Shown here piece after piece: positions 48,281 to 58,127 of a DNA stretch of 64,000 bases. The stretch lies in NCBI GenBank assembly GCA_029721435.1, contig CM056580.1, forward strand, positions 72,379,367 to 72,443,366, given 5' to 3'. The notes under the pieces are model-generated. The model worked only from the letters and a program-made list of their open reading frames with translations, was not told the DNA's origin and did not search any database. Within the stretch, counting starts at the first letter, position 1. The number at the start of each line of letters is the position of its first letter. The DNA comes from Gymnothorax reevesii (lineage: Eukaryota > Chordata > Actinopteri > Anguilliformes > Muraenidae). A program made the position numbers and the translations under genes.

Positions 48281-49660
48281 CCAAGTCTTGCTTAGGTTAA
48301 CAGTCAGGTTAGCCTGGGTCAGGCGCTGGAACAACGTCTCTACATCTTTTAGATGTTCTTCCCAGGAGTCACTCCATGTGATTAGGTCATCGATGTATGC
48401 ACCCGTGTGTGGCAATCCGGCGATTGTAGACTGTATCATCCTTTGGAACGTGGCTGGGGCATTTTTCATGCCAAAGGGTAGGACTTCATACTGGTACAAT
48501 CCAGATGGTGTGGCAAAAGCAGAGATACTCTTGGCCCTCTCAGTTAAAGGCACACACCAATAACCCTTCAATAAATCAATCTTGGTCAGAAACTTTGCTT
48601 GCCCTACACTATCAATACAATCATCAATCCTAGGTATTGGAAACACATCAGTTCTAGTTACAGCATTGACTTTGCGATAATCTGTACAGAATCTAGTACT
48701 TCCATCAGGTTTTGGAACTAGCACACAGGGTGAACTCCAATCGGAGTTGGAGGGTCTGATAATATCATGTTTTAACATGTACTCAACCTCTTTCTCAGCA
48801 ATCTTTCTCTTTTCAGGATTCATCCGGTATGGATGCTGTTTTATTGGTTTGGCATCACCAACATCTACATCATGAGAGGCTATAGTAACTCTCTTTGGAA
48901 CATCAGGAAACAAATCCTCATATTTCTTGATCAACCTTTCAAACTGATCTCTCTGTGAGGGTTCTAAGTGCTGGAGTTTTACATCAAGATTTTGCAACAC
49001 ATCAGAATTTGACAATTTACATGAAAGAACTTCAGCTTTAATTCTAGGTTCATCATCTTGAAACTCCCCCTCATCTTCACAAATCTCGGCCATTGGAGAA
49101 TCTGAGGTGACAGCTGCAACCCTAGCATTTCTGTCATGATAAGGCTTCAGCATGTTAATATGACACAATTGTTTTGGTGTTCTCCTATCTGGAGTCTTCA
49201 CAATGTAATTGAGATCATTGAGTTTTGTCAGAATTTCATAAGGACCATGAAATCTAGCCTGCAATGGATTGGACTGCAAGGGAAACAACACAAGGACCTT
49301 GTCTCCTGGTTTAAACTCACGGCTTCTAGCCTTATGATCATACCAAGTTTTAATTTTTCCCTGACTTGATTTCAAGTTCTCTTTGGCAAGGTCACAAGCT
49401 GCACACAATCTTTCCTTGAACTTGCTAACATAGTCTAACAGACTGATTTGCGGCTCTTCCTCTTGCCATTGTTCACTCAATAATAGCAAAGGTCCTCTCA
49501 CTTCATGACCAAACACTAGCTCAAATGGACTGAATCCAGTAGACTCCTGCACTGCTTCTCTAGCTGCAAACAACAGCAAATGAACCCCTTCATCCCAGTC
49601 TCTCTCATGGTCATAACAATAAGTCCTCATCATTGTCTTGAGAGTGGAATGAAACCGCTC
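48236..49660 (-). pseudogene. pol: pol, integrase C-terminus and reverse transcriptase
   Basis: Directly downstream of the nonsense codon the frame resumes at ERFHSTLKTMM (holding the third catalytic acid of integrase), with a Met 9 residues later. Numbered from that Met: residues 130-132 are GPY of the integrase C-terminal GPY/F module, and then RT with KIDLLKGYW, LPFGMKNAPATFQ and YIDD at residues 413-416. The RT is thus downstream of integrase, the reverse of usual gypsy order. The frame runs off at 48236 after a frameshift near 48280. RT copies genomic RNA into cDNA; the catalytic YIDD is intact. Confidence 0.9.
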
Positions 49661-51997
49661 TTAGGCACCCTGACTTTCTGGATGATAGGCACTAGAAAGA
49701 ATCTGTTTTGCACCTAGTTCATACACAACCTGCTGAAACAATCCTGAAGTGAAATTGCTACCTTGGTCTGACTGAATTACCCTGGGAAGGCCAAACAACG
49801 TGAAGAACTTTATCAAAGCCTTCGAGATTGCAGTTGCCTTGATGTTACGTAGAGGTATGGCTTCGGGGAATCTGGAAGATGCACACATGATTGTCAACAA
49901 GTACTGATTTCCAGATCTAGTCTTGGGTAATGGACCAACGCAATCAACAATGACCCTAGAGAATGGCTCCCCAAATGCTGGGATAGGCTGCAATGGAGCT
50001 ACAGGTGGGTCTAACTGGTGTTTTCCAACTACCTGACAAGTGTGACAGGTTTTGCAAAAGTTGGAAACGTCTTTCCGAAGCCCAGGCCAAAAGAAGTGTT
50101 TCATGATCTTATCAACAGTCTTGTTAACACCAAGATGACCTCCTAAAGGTAAACTATGAGCCATTGTTAAGATCTCATTTCTATAGACCTTCGGTACAAC
50201 AATTTGCCTGACCACTGCCCAATCTGCATTGGCAGGGATATCAGGAGGGCGCCACTTCCGCATCAACACACCATCCTTGAGATAATACCCAACTGGAACT
50301 GCATCTATTTCTTTTTCAGGAAGGGCTCTCCTCTTTAGTACACCAATTTCAGGATCATTAGTTTGCTCCTCAATCAACCGCTTTCTGGACAGAGACAAGT
50401 CTCCAGACACATCAGAATCACCAGACCCATCCGGCTGGCTGAATAGAGAACTGATAAAAGTATCTGATAAGTCCTCAAACGGACAAACCATAGTAGGCCA
50501 ATCAGAGTCATGAGGCGAACCACCTGAGTCCTGACTATTCAATGTACTGGACGGCACCACAACATCATCTTCTTTAGCCTTCTTGGCCATAGCACGAGTC
50601 ACTGCGCAAGAAGGATACAGAGATGGGTCCTCATCCCCATTTTCAGTGCTCGGCTGTGAAGTAAGATGTACAGGGGGAACTACTTTGCCCCCAGCCAGGT
50701 CATTGCCTAGCAACAGAGAAACACCCTTTATAGGTAGACTTGACATAAGTCCCACCTTTACCTGTCCTGTAACTAAATCTGACTTCAAGAATATAGAGCG
50801 CAGGGGTACAGATACAGTCCTCCCTTCAATACCTTGTACAAGTATGAAATCCCCTGAAGCGGTCTCATCACGTAACTCCAAGGAGTCCATCAACAAAAGT
50901 GACTGAGAAGCTCCGGTATCCCTTAGGATATATATGGGGACAGGAGTAGTATGCTCATTCAGAGCCACAAATCCCTCTGACACAAATGGAAGAAATTCCT
51001 CCCTCACGAAGTCAGCTGTATCAGGCTTTTTAGCCCCACAAGAAGCAGGCAATTTAGCAGATTGGTTATCTACTACAGGGGTTTCTAACCTTGTTTTCAC
51101 AAAGGCATTTAGTTTGGTATCCTTTTCTTTTTCTTTCTTAGCTTTAAGGAACCAACAGTTAGTTGTAACATGACCAGATTTCTTGCAATAACTGCAAACT
51201 AGACCACTTTTGTCACTGTCAGCTTTCACACTTTGATCAGACCTGTTACTGGATTTCTGAGCACCATCACCAGATTTGTCTTTGTCTTTGGGTGAGGAAT
51301 CTTGGGTATCACCGTAACCCTTTTTCTGAAATTGGGACCATTTATTGTTACTGCTAGACTGAAATTTGGACTTATGAGTGAGAACATATTCATCTGCAAA
51401 TTTGGCAGCTGATTGCAAGTTCAGTGCTTGCTTCTCATTAAGGTAGGTCTTAACATCATCTTTAACACAGTTATTGAATTCTTCAACTAACACCATCTCT
51501 TTTAGTGAGTTGAAATCATCCTTGACCTCCATAGAAGTACACCAGCGCTCAAAGCAAACCTGCTTTTCATTAGCAAATTCAACATAAGTCTGATTTTCAG
51601 ATTTCTTCAGACCTCTGAATTTCTGTCGGTAAGCCTCTGGAACCAACTCATAAGCTCTCAAAATAACCTTTTTGACAACCTCATAATCAGAGGAATCATC
51701 TGCAGACAAAGCCAAATAGGCTTGTTGAGCTTTACCCTTGAGGACAGTTTGCAACATCAGAGGCCAGTGTTCCTTTGGCCACTGGCAACTCTTTGCTACC
51801 TTTTCAAAACACTGGAAATAGTTGTCAACATCCTTTTCCGAAAATGGAGGCACCAGTTTTACCTCCTGACTGGCACAAAATTTATTTTTAGTTTCAATTT
51901 TAATTTTTAGTTGCTCCATTTGGAGTCTTTCTTCTCTATCGAATTTCTCTTTGTTTTTCTTTTTCCTCCCTTTCTTTTTCTCTTTCCTCCCTTTCAA
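49661..51997 (-). pseudogene. gag-pol: gag-protease-integrase polyprotein, 778 codons
   Basis: Capsid region: residues 50-205, whose latter part (LKEMVLVEEFNNCV and QSAAKFADEY, about 165-205) resembles the SCAN fold; SCAN domains are known to descend from Gmr1-type gag. CCHC zinc knuckle C-x2-C-x4-H-x4-C at residues 268-281. Aspartic protease with RDTGAS at 359-364 and the GNDLAG flap-side motif at 431-436. Integrase zinc-binding H614/H621 with C648 and C651; catalytic core with D685 and D744. The frame ends at TAA (49661-49663), where the sister copy at 34101-35790 has a leucine codon, one residue before the catalytic E. The same frame continues beyond, so this is one point mutation. Upstream it joins the gag start in another frame. 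Confidence 0.92.
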
Positions 51998-52274
51998 TCT
52001 CTAGCATTTTTAATTTAAGTTCCATTTCTATATTTGGATTTTCCACTGGAAACTGTTCCAGATCTCCTGGTGCAAACACATTTTCATCAATGTAATATTC
52101 AACTATCTCTCTAGCCAGTCTTGCTTTTCGCATGGCTGGTTTCACCTCTGTCAGCTCTAAATGTCTGCAAATTTCTAGCAGTTCTGTCTTTTTAAAAGAC
52201 TTCAAAACCCCTACGGTTGGTGATGCCAAGAAATCATCCATTGCTGTGGTCAATATATATCTAGGAAAATTCAC
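51936..52274 (-). pseudogene. gag: gag N-terminal segment
   Basis: Minus frame of 112 codons. The likely start is the second Met (MDDFLASPTVG, about 52241), close to how related gag proteins begin; the first Met at 52274 is also possible. It contains a SAP-like helix pair (FKKTELLEICRHLEL, MRKARLAREIVEYY) and an E/K/R-rich coiled coil that runs out of frame. The coil continues as basic K/R-rich residues in the frame of the 778-codon polyprotein, so a 1-base slip in the AG-rich tract at about 51940-51990 separates them. Whether this is a mutation or a programmed shift cannot be decided from one copy; I favour mutation because there is no canonical slip site I can name. Confidence 0.7.
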
Positions 52275-52333
52275 AAAAACAATTTCACAATTTGGAATGT
52301 TAGATTTTCAATAAATTACTCACACAATGGTCT

Positions 52334-52354
52334 ATCCCGGACCTTGAGCCCCCA
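52334..52354 (-). promoter_or_regulatory. Primer binding site, tRNA-Pro-like with 3-nt insertion
   Basis: On minus, three bases after the 5' LTR, the sequence reads TGGGGGCTC, AAG, GTCCGGGAT. Without the AAG this is the complement of the 3' end of tRNA-Pro as used by several retroelements. The 3-nt interruption leaves 9 paired bases on either side. Confidence 0.65.
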
Positions 52355-52357
52355 ATT

Positions 52358-52853
52358 TGTTATGGCCCCAATTTGTTATTACATTTATAACACAACAGCA
52401 ACAGCAAGGGATGACAAACACAGTTTTAACAACTAAAACACATTTAATTTTTAACAAAGACAAAGACTAATAACAACCTACAACTAAAGACCAAGATTGA
52501 TAAATAAGAAAAAACAGAAATAATTACAGTCCCTTTTTGGTGGGGTGGCTTGGTGATGTCCTGGATGAAGAAAATGCTCAAACACAGGCAAAGAAATCCA
52601 CAAAAGAAACGTCACAGGTCTTGAACAGAATGGCAGGTCTGGTCATCTTCTTGCAATTTCTCCTACTACTTTACTGTCTCAATTCTTTTCCTTATATACT
52701 CTTTTGCAGACCCCACCTACATTTAGACCTCTTTTTTTTAATTTTCTGAGACTTGCCCCAGACATGTCCAGGACATGTCTAAACATGACTCCAGTCTGAG
52801 CTTAACAAAAAAAAGGTAAATACTGCCATCCAGTGGCCTGTATTCACATTACA
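52358..52853 (-). repeat. 5' LTR of Gmr1-type element
   Basis: 496 bp, same length and ends as the copy at 46963-47458. One visible difference (T near 52716). Both LTRs include a frame that can be read as protein for 70 codons, which is a by-product of the repeat and not a gene. Confidence 0.95.
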
Positions 52854-53008
52854 GGATACAAAGTGATTAATGATCTTGATTTCACAATTAATTGTGTTGA
52901 TCCATCCAAAACTTTCTACAATCAACCCGATTGCCACGACTGACCTCAAATTCTGATAAGTACAATGGCTCAGAAGGTTCACAACACCTGCAAACTCAGA
53001 AAACATCT

Positions 53009-53333
53009 GCAAATTCAGAAAACACTTTCATCGATTTCACAACACATGAACTGCAAATTCCAAAAGACCTGCATATTCAGAAAGCATCTGCAATTCAGAA
53101 AACACTTTCATCGATTTCACTATCCATGAACTGCAAATGCCAAAACACCTGCATATTCAGAAAACATCTCCAAATTCATTTAACACTGTCATTGATTTCG
53201 AAACACATTAACTGCAAATGCCAAAATACCTGCATATTCAGAAAACATCTGCAAATTCAGAAAACACTTTCATCGATTTCACTACAAATGAACTGCAAAT
53301 GCCAAAACACCCGCATAGTCGGAAAACACGTGC
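53009..53333. repeat. 81-bp minisatellite, about 4 units, left arm
   Basis: The unit contains GCAAATTCAGAAAACACTTT, CATCGATTTCAC, ATGAACTGCAAATGCC and CTGCATATTCAGAAAACATC. 81 is divisible by 3, so a 137-codon frame stays open through the array (52931-53344) without being a gene. Confidence 0.9.
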
Positions 53334-54092
53334 AAACTCTTTAATGGCAACGGTAATGTTTCCCGATGGGACCATAACCAGTGTCGGACCCACATCCGGT
53401 TGCCGGAACGATCTGAGCAAAGAACATAAGGGCCGTGTTCGAAACCGCGCACTAACGTACTACTCGCACTGCTCGCACTACCGATGACGTCAGATTAAGG
53501 GGACATGGTGTTTTTATTCGTGGGGAGTGATTTTGTGACCGCGAAAAGTTTCCGGATGTATGCTAGATCGGGAAAATATTTCGTGGGTGCATCGCAAGCT
53601 CACTAATCAATTACCTGTGCTCGAAACCTCGTAAATTAACACTGCCAATTACGTCAGAGTTAGGGGGTAGGGTGTTCACTGATGCGTGGGGAATGAGTTT
53701 GTGTCCGGAAGAAGTTCCTGGATGTATACTGGATCGTGCAGATATTTTGTGGGTGCATCGCATGCACACTATTCATACACAAATTGCCCAAGATGCAACG
53801 CGACGTAAACTGCCAGGAAAAAACTCGCTGAGAAATAATAAGAAGCCACTTTAACTGCAAAACATCGGAACCTGTGGGAGACGACACGGCACCAGCCAGG
53901 AGCGGCGTCAATACAAATGTGAGTAAAATTTTTAATTTGTAATTCGGGTTATATATGGTAAAATGATATTCAGCTGAAGGTGTATTGAATGAATATATTT
54001 CAGAGTTGCAAAGAACGTTTCCGTCCGGTTATATCCTGTCAGCATGTTGGATCTGACTATGCACATCTTGCTCGTTTGTCCGTTTCTTATAG

Positions 54093-54362
54093 GGGCAGAT
54101 GAAGATACAGGGCGCCTCATCTTGTGGAGAGCCTGCAATGAGGCGCTCTTCCCAGTGGGACTCAATGCGGCGGTCAGAGGATTTCAGTATGTAAATAATA
54201 TTATCGGTGTATTGCAACGTTCGGAAATGCTTGTATTCAGTTAGGTCGATGTCACCGATGTTATGTTTCTGTAGAATGTTCATAAAGGAACATGGCCTGG
54301 AGGGCAAGGTGGATCCACGGTGGATAAAACAGAAATGGGAGAACCTCAAACAGAATTATAAA
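54093..54362 (+). pseudogene. Harbinger Myb/SANT-like protein exon, frameshifted
   Basis: After an acceptor-like TTTCTTATAG, the frame reads ADEDTGRLILWRACNEALF, the first helix region of the Myb/SANT-like protein. A shift near 54180-54260 follows, after which another frame reads FIKEHGLEGKVDP then KQKWENLKQNYK, the recognition-helix signature, ending at a donor (AA|GTAAGT, 54363). In relatives this protein binds the element ends and imports the nuclease. Its opposite orientation to the nuclease matches the standard layout. I see at least one frameshift, so the protein is probably not made intact. Confidence 0.6.
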
Positions 54363-55313
54363 GTAAGTTGAAAAATCATATGCACTGCAGTCAACACAAA
54401 TGAAACAAGATGATGATGGGGATCGTGAGCTTAATCAAAATGTTAACAAAAAATGCTTTTAGTATAATTCTGTTCTGAATTGGGAAAAAGTTAATAAAGT
54501 TGAGGGAAAAAGGCAGCATTGTTGATTTTCAAGTGACCATGAAAATGTAAGCGACAACAAGTGGTATCAGAGTTGTGACCAGCTGGTTTATTGCATTGTG
54601 TATTTTCATATACTTTTACATTACTCTGGTCCGATTTTGCATAACAGCCTAGCACGAGAGAAAAAACTGTCAAGTACCATGGAATACGCATACAAATTGC
54701 ATTGCCTGAGAGAACCTAAATAATAATAGAAGGTGTTGTGTCTGTTTTTTGCTCTGCAGAAATGTATTAAATATTGCAAGGGAACATGAAAAAATGAAAC
54801 ATCAACCTGTTGACTAACTTCACTAAAAACCCCTCTTTTTCAGGTGGCAACGATCATACATGAATTGAGCAACTTCTTTTTAGCTGTCATTGTCCAGCAC
54901 CATGTTTTAGGGAGAGACTTTTGACTTCTACACTTAGCCATAGGTCTTCCTGCAATGTTTCTGTAATCATGACTTATCCGCTAAGCAGGTGATTGGTCCA
55001 CATAGTTTTAGCAGAGCCCTGTTAGCCAGCGCGTTTCCAGGTAGATCAAGACAGGACTTCATGGTTACTGTATCAGCCCAGGTGGTTAAACCACCCACTA
55101 AACCCACCCACTTCTCCCTGCCTGGCAGTCCTATACTTTACCTGTTTCCAGCTCTTATGACTCGGACGAGGGGTTGGATTTTTAAGAGGCAATAATTTAA
55201 GAACTATAAGACAACTATGTACACCAGGGGTGAATCACTCTTAATATTTTAGATAAATCAGGAACTAAGAACTCCCTGGGCAGAGTAACACAAACCAAAA
55301 AAAAAAAAAAAAA

Positions 55314-56345
55314 CTAACAAAAATCATGTTCTTGCAGCACTGCAATGGGAACATCAGAAGCAAACACTGCAAGTCTGTCCCTGAGGGTGTCCCCGGACCG
55401 CTGGAGTGGCTCGTGGGCTTCAACATCATCAGTATCATCGCCATCATCCCCGTCATCCTCGTCTCTGACCTCAGGCTCCAAGACATCCCCGTTTTCGAGG
55501 CAGACATTGTGCAGGAAAAGGCAGGCACAGATGACCTCAGGCACAAACTCCACCTTCGCCTCCAGTGCCTTCAGGAAAATTAACTGCCACCTGGTCTTGA
55601 GGACCCCAACTGCCCTCTCCACCACGCACCGTGCCCTGGACAGCCTGCTGTTGTACCTGGTCTCCACAGGATTCCGGACAGGCTCCTGGAATGGCTCTGC
55701 CAAGCACGGGAATCCGCCATCGCTCGGCAGACACCATCCAGGAGTTGGGTACAGTTGGTGACCGTACAAGGGGCTGCACCTCAGGACCCGCGCATCATGG
55801 ACGCAGCCAGGGAAGCCCACCACCACATCCAGAAAGCGACCCCTGTGGTCGCAGATGGCCTGGAACTGGACCGAGTTGAACAGCTTCCTGTTGTAATAGT
55901 CCACTGCAAACAGCCCAGGTGGACCAATGTGGACATGGCAGCCATCAATGCTCCCACCCACCCAACCAAAGGCTGGGGAACCAGACAGCTGCTGGAACCC
56001 GGCTCCAATCTCCTGCAGCTTATCCGGGGTGGGGAGGTGGATGAGCCTCCTGGAAACCCCCTGGATGCCCTTACTGACCCGGTGGATCATGTCATGGCAT
56101 GAGGTGCGGGGAATGTCAAAGGCCTCTGGTGCGACCCGGTAGGACGTTCCAAAGGCCAACCAGTACACAAACACCATCACCTCTATTGACTTCCCCCGTC
56201 CATGGTCCTTCTCTCCCAGGAGATGGATAAGGCTCTCCAGCAATGACCTTCATGGGCGAAAGTCCTTCCGCAGGTCACCTCCCTCAAAATACAGACGCAA
56301 CAGGGGACCCTGGGGATTCACCCTGCAGTATGGCCCTCTCGAACC
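55314..56345 (-). pseudogene. Harbinger DDE nuclease (HARBI1-like), one premature stop
   Basis: An open frame of 309 codons (56243 to 55314) contains the complete DDE_4-type catalytic domain: D100 in GSIDGCHV, D150 in GFPGCVHDARVL and E209 in CVVERAVGVLKTRW. NRKLFNSVQFQAICD lies between the first two acids and CACLFLHNVCLENGD near the end, both typical of HARBI1 and its transposon relatives. The same frame continues upstream (GPYCRVNPQG, LYFEGGDLRKDFRP) through one TGA at 56250-56252 to a possible acceptor near 56350. The tail is D/E-rich. The enzyme cuts element ends and joins them at 3-bp TWA-like targets. With one nonsense codon and an intact catalytic triad this is a young loss. An initiation site downstream of the stop lacks an ATG, so expression is doubtful. 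Confidence 0.9.
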
Positions 56346-57824
56346 CAACTATAAAGGACAATATTTTAAATTATTAATTGGACTATGTATTGAATGTTGT
56401 TAAATAATTTCATATACATTGTTAACTATTTAATGCAATTAGTTACAGAGCCATTTTCTTTATCTTTTTCTTTACTATATGATAATGTAATTATTTATTA
56501 AACTTTAAAGAAAAGTAATTTATTAAATTTCTCATTGGAATATTTCTATGAAATTATTGCATTTTGACTGTTTTTTTTTAAAGATTAAATTCACATTTGC
56601 CATCTTATTATTTTTGTATCTTATTTTAATATATCTGAGCTCAAATGTTCCCCTTTATGCAGAATACAAATAAAGGAGTTTTTTCCCTGTTTTAATTAAT
56701 GCTTCATCACTCAGTATTTGTTTTGCAGATACTGGCCAAAATGGTTCAATTGAAGTAAAACATTGAAAAATTCAATTACAGAATTAATTTAGCCATTACA
56801 TTTCGGTATTCATGAATTCAGGTGTATATAACTGCGCCAAGGGGTTAATGTGAATTTAGGCTACTTTTTCCCTATAATTTCATTTGCAGAGCATTTGGCG
56901 CGTTCTGCTCATTATACGTAACTGTTTGGGTTTAAGTTTTGTTTCAAGTAGAAATACAATAACATTATGCATGATCATTGACATTAAATGGTAATTTAAA
57001 GAATACTTTCTTCATGGTCATTCTTTGGTTGACAACTGTTTTTTGGTTGAAGCCAGGTTAACATTTCACTCTCATCTGTTCACATCATCCACAGGGAGTA
57101 AGTAAGCTGAGTGAAAGTAGACACTTGTTTTTAAATGGTATCTTACCTCTGATGAATATTCATAAGCGCACAGATGAAACGCTGACGGCGGGCCGATTGA
57201 CTCCATTGTGTCCTTAGCCGCATCTTCAGCAGGTAAGGCATAATGGCGAAATGCCGGTCAGGGGTCGAAAACTTTTTTAGGTTGGCTAAAGTCAGGTTGG
57301 CTAAACATCCTGTTTCAATCCCCTCAAAACGAATGCACATTTTTCCCCCTTTGGTCTTCCGCGTATTGTTGGGTTAAGAGGATTTTATTTTATTGATCAC
57401 AATGGAAAATATTAATTTCTCAAACGGGTTCGTTCGTAAATCATTATTTTATACCACACAGATGATGGCGGTAATACACAAATTGGTGTGCAATTCACCA
57501 TATAATTCAAAAGAAGAAGAAGAAGGAAGGGTTCGCTCGTAGGGAGAACCGAGTAGTGTGACTAGTGTGTAGGGAGAGTAGTATGTAGACCGTAGAGCGC
57601 GGTTTCGAACACGGCCAAGCTATTTTCGAAATCGTCCACTCATTCACTGACTCCCTATCCCCAACATCGTGAATATGATATAGTGCACTACATAGGGAAT
57701 GACCAAAGGAGATTTCGGACACTAACGATACGACGGAATTTTCAGAACATGGTTGGGTCAGCAAATGCGCTGGATATTCGTGATGTGAGCGGACACGCCG
57801 AGCATCATGTAGTAGCTAAACAAA

Positions 57825-57919
57825 CCGGTCACGAAACGAATCTTTCGCACAACAAATTACATTCAAAATCAATGTAAAGACGCGAATACTCGCGAAACGC
57901 GTTCGGTGCGAAAGCAGCT
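57825..57919. mobile_element. Palindromic Harbinger-like MITE, partial
   Basis: ACGAAACGAATCTTTCGCAC and ATTACATTCAAAATCAATGT are followed by an end GCGAAAGCAGCT and TTA. The left tip is missing. Same family as 46780-46943. Confidence 0.65.
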
Positions 57920-58054
57920 TTACTGTTGGACCCCGTGATGGTTTTCTGGAATGTGCTTTACACGTAGTTGTAATAGTTACTCTAGCTCTATCCGCTAGCT
58001 ACCTAACAAGCTTGGTAACATATCAAGGACGATAATTAGCCGGTCAGCTAATTA

Positions 58055-58127
58055 TTAGTCTTTGCATTGACTTTGAATGTAATCTGTCGTGCGAAAAATT
58101 AGTTTCGCGTCTAGTATGAAAGCAGCT
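58055..58127. mobile_element. Palindromic Harbinger-like MITE, half copy
   Basis: GTCTTTGCATTGACTTTGAA through CGTCTAGTATGAAAGCAGCT, followed by TAA. Only one arm is present. Confidence 0.65.

Larger units (their letters stand above)
46963..52853 (-). mobile_element. Gmr1-type Ty3/gypsy LTR retrotransposon, full length
   Basis: A 5891-bp element with 496-bp direct LTRs. On minus the order is 5' LTR, primer site, gag, protease, integrase, reverse transcriptase, RNase H, polypurine tract, 3' LTR. Integrase before RT is the copia-like order that defines the Gmr1 group within gypsy elements of deuterostomes. Coding is broken by one probable gag frameshift (about 51940-51990), one nonsense codon (49661-49663) and one RT frameshift (about 48280). 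I see one base difference between the LTRs, so the insertion looks recent. No matching target duplication is visible at the outer ends (TGATT left, GGATA right). Confidence 0.95.
53431..57616. mobile_element. PIF/Harbinger transposon, autonomous type
   Basis: Terminal repeats GGCCGTGTTCGAAACCGC (53431) and the inverse GCGGTTTCGAACACGGCC (ending 57616) are perfect for at least 20 bp. AAG flanks both ends (53428-53430, 57617-57619), a 3-bp repeat as expected, though not the usual TWA. It carries a Myb-like gene on plus (54093-54362) and a DDE nuclease on minus (55314-56345). It sits at the left tip of a related MITE. Confidence 0.88.

Noticed and set aside
53009..53333. CRISPR-like regular repeat
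   Set aside because: Units are contiguous tandem copies without unique spacers, and the context is a eukaryotic transposon.
52931..53344. 137-codon protein candidate
   Set aside because: It is the 81-bp minisatellite read through; the mirrored array at 60373-60768 gives the same artefact on the other strand.
55345..55761. 138-codon plus-strand frame and several neighbours
   Set aside because: They are antisense shadows of the GC-rich Harbinger nuclease on minus.
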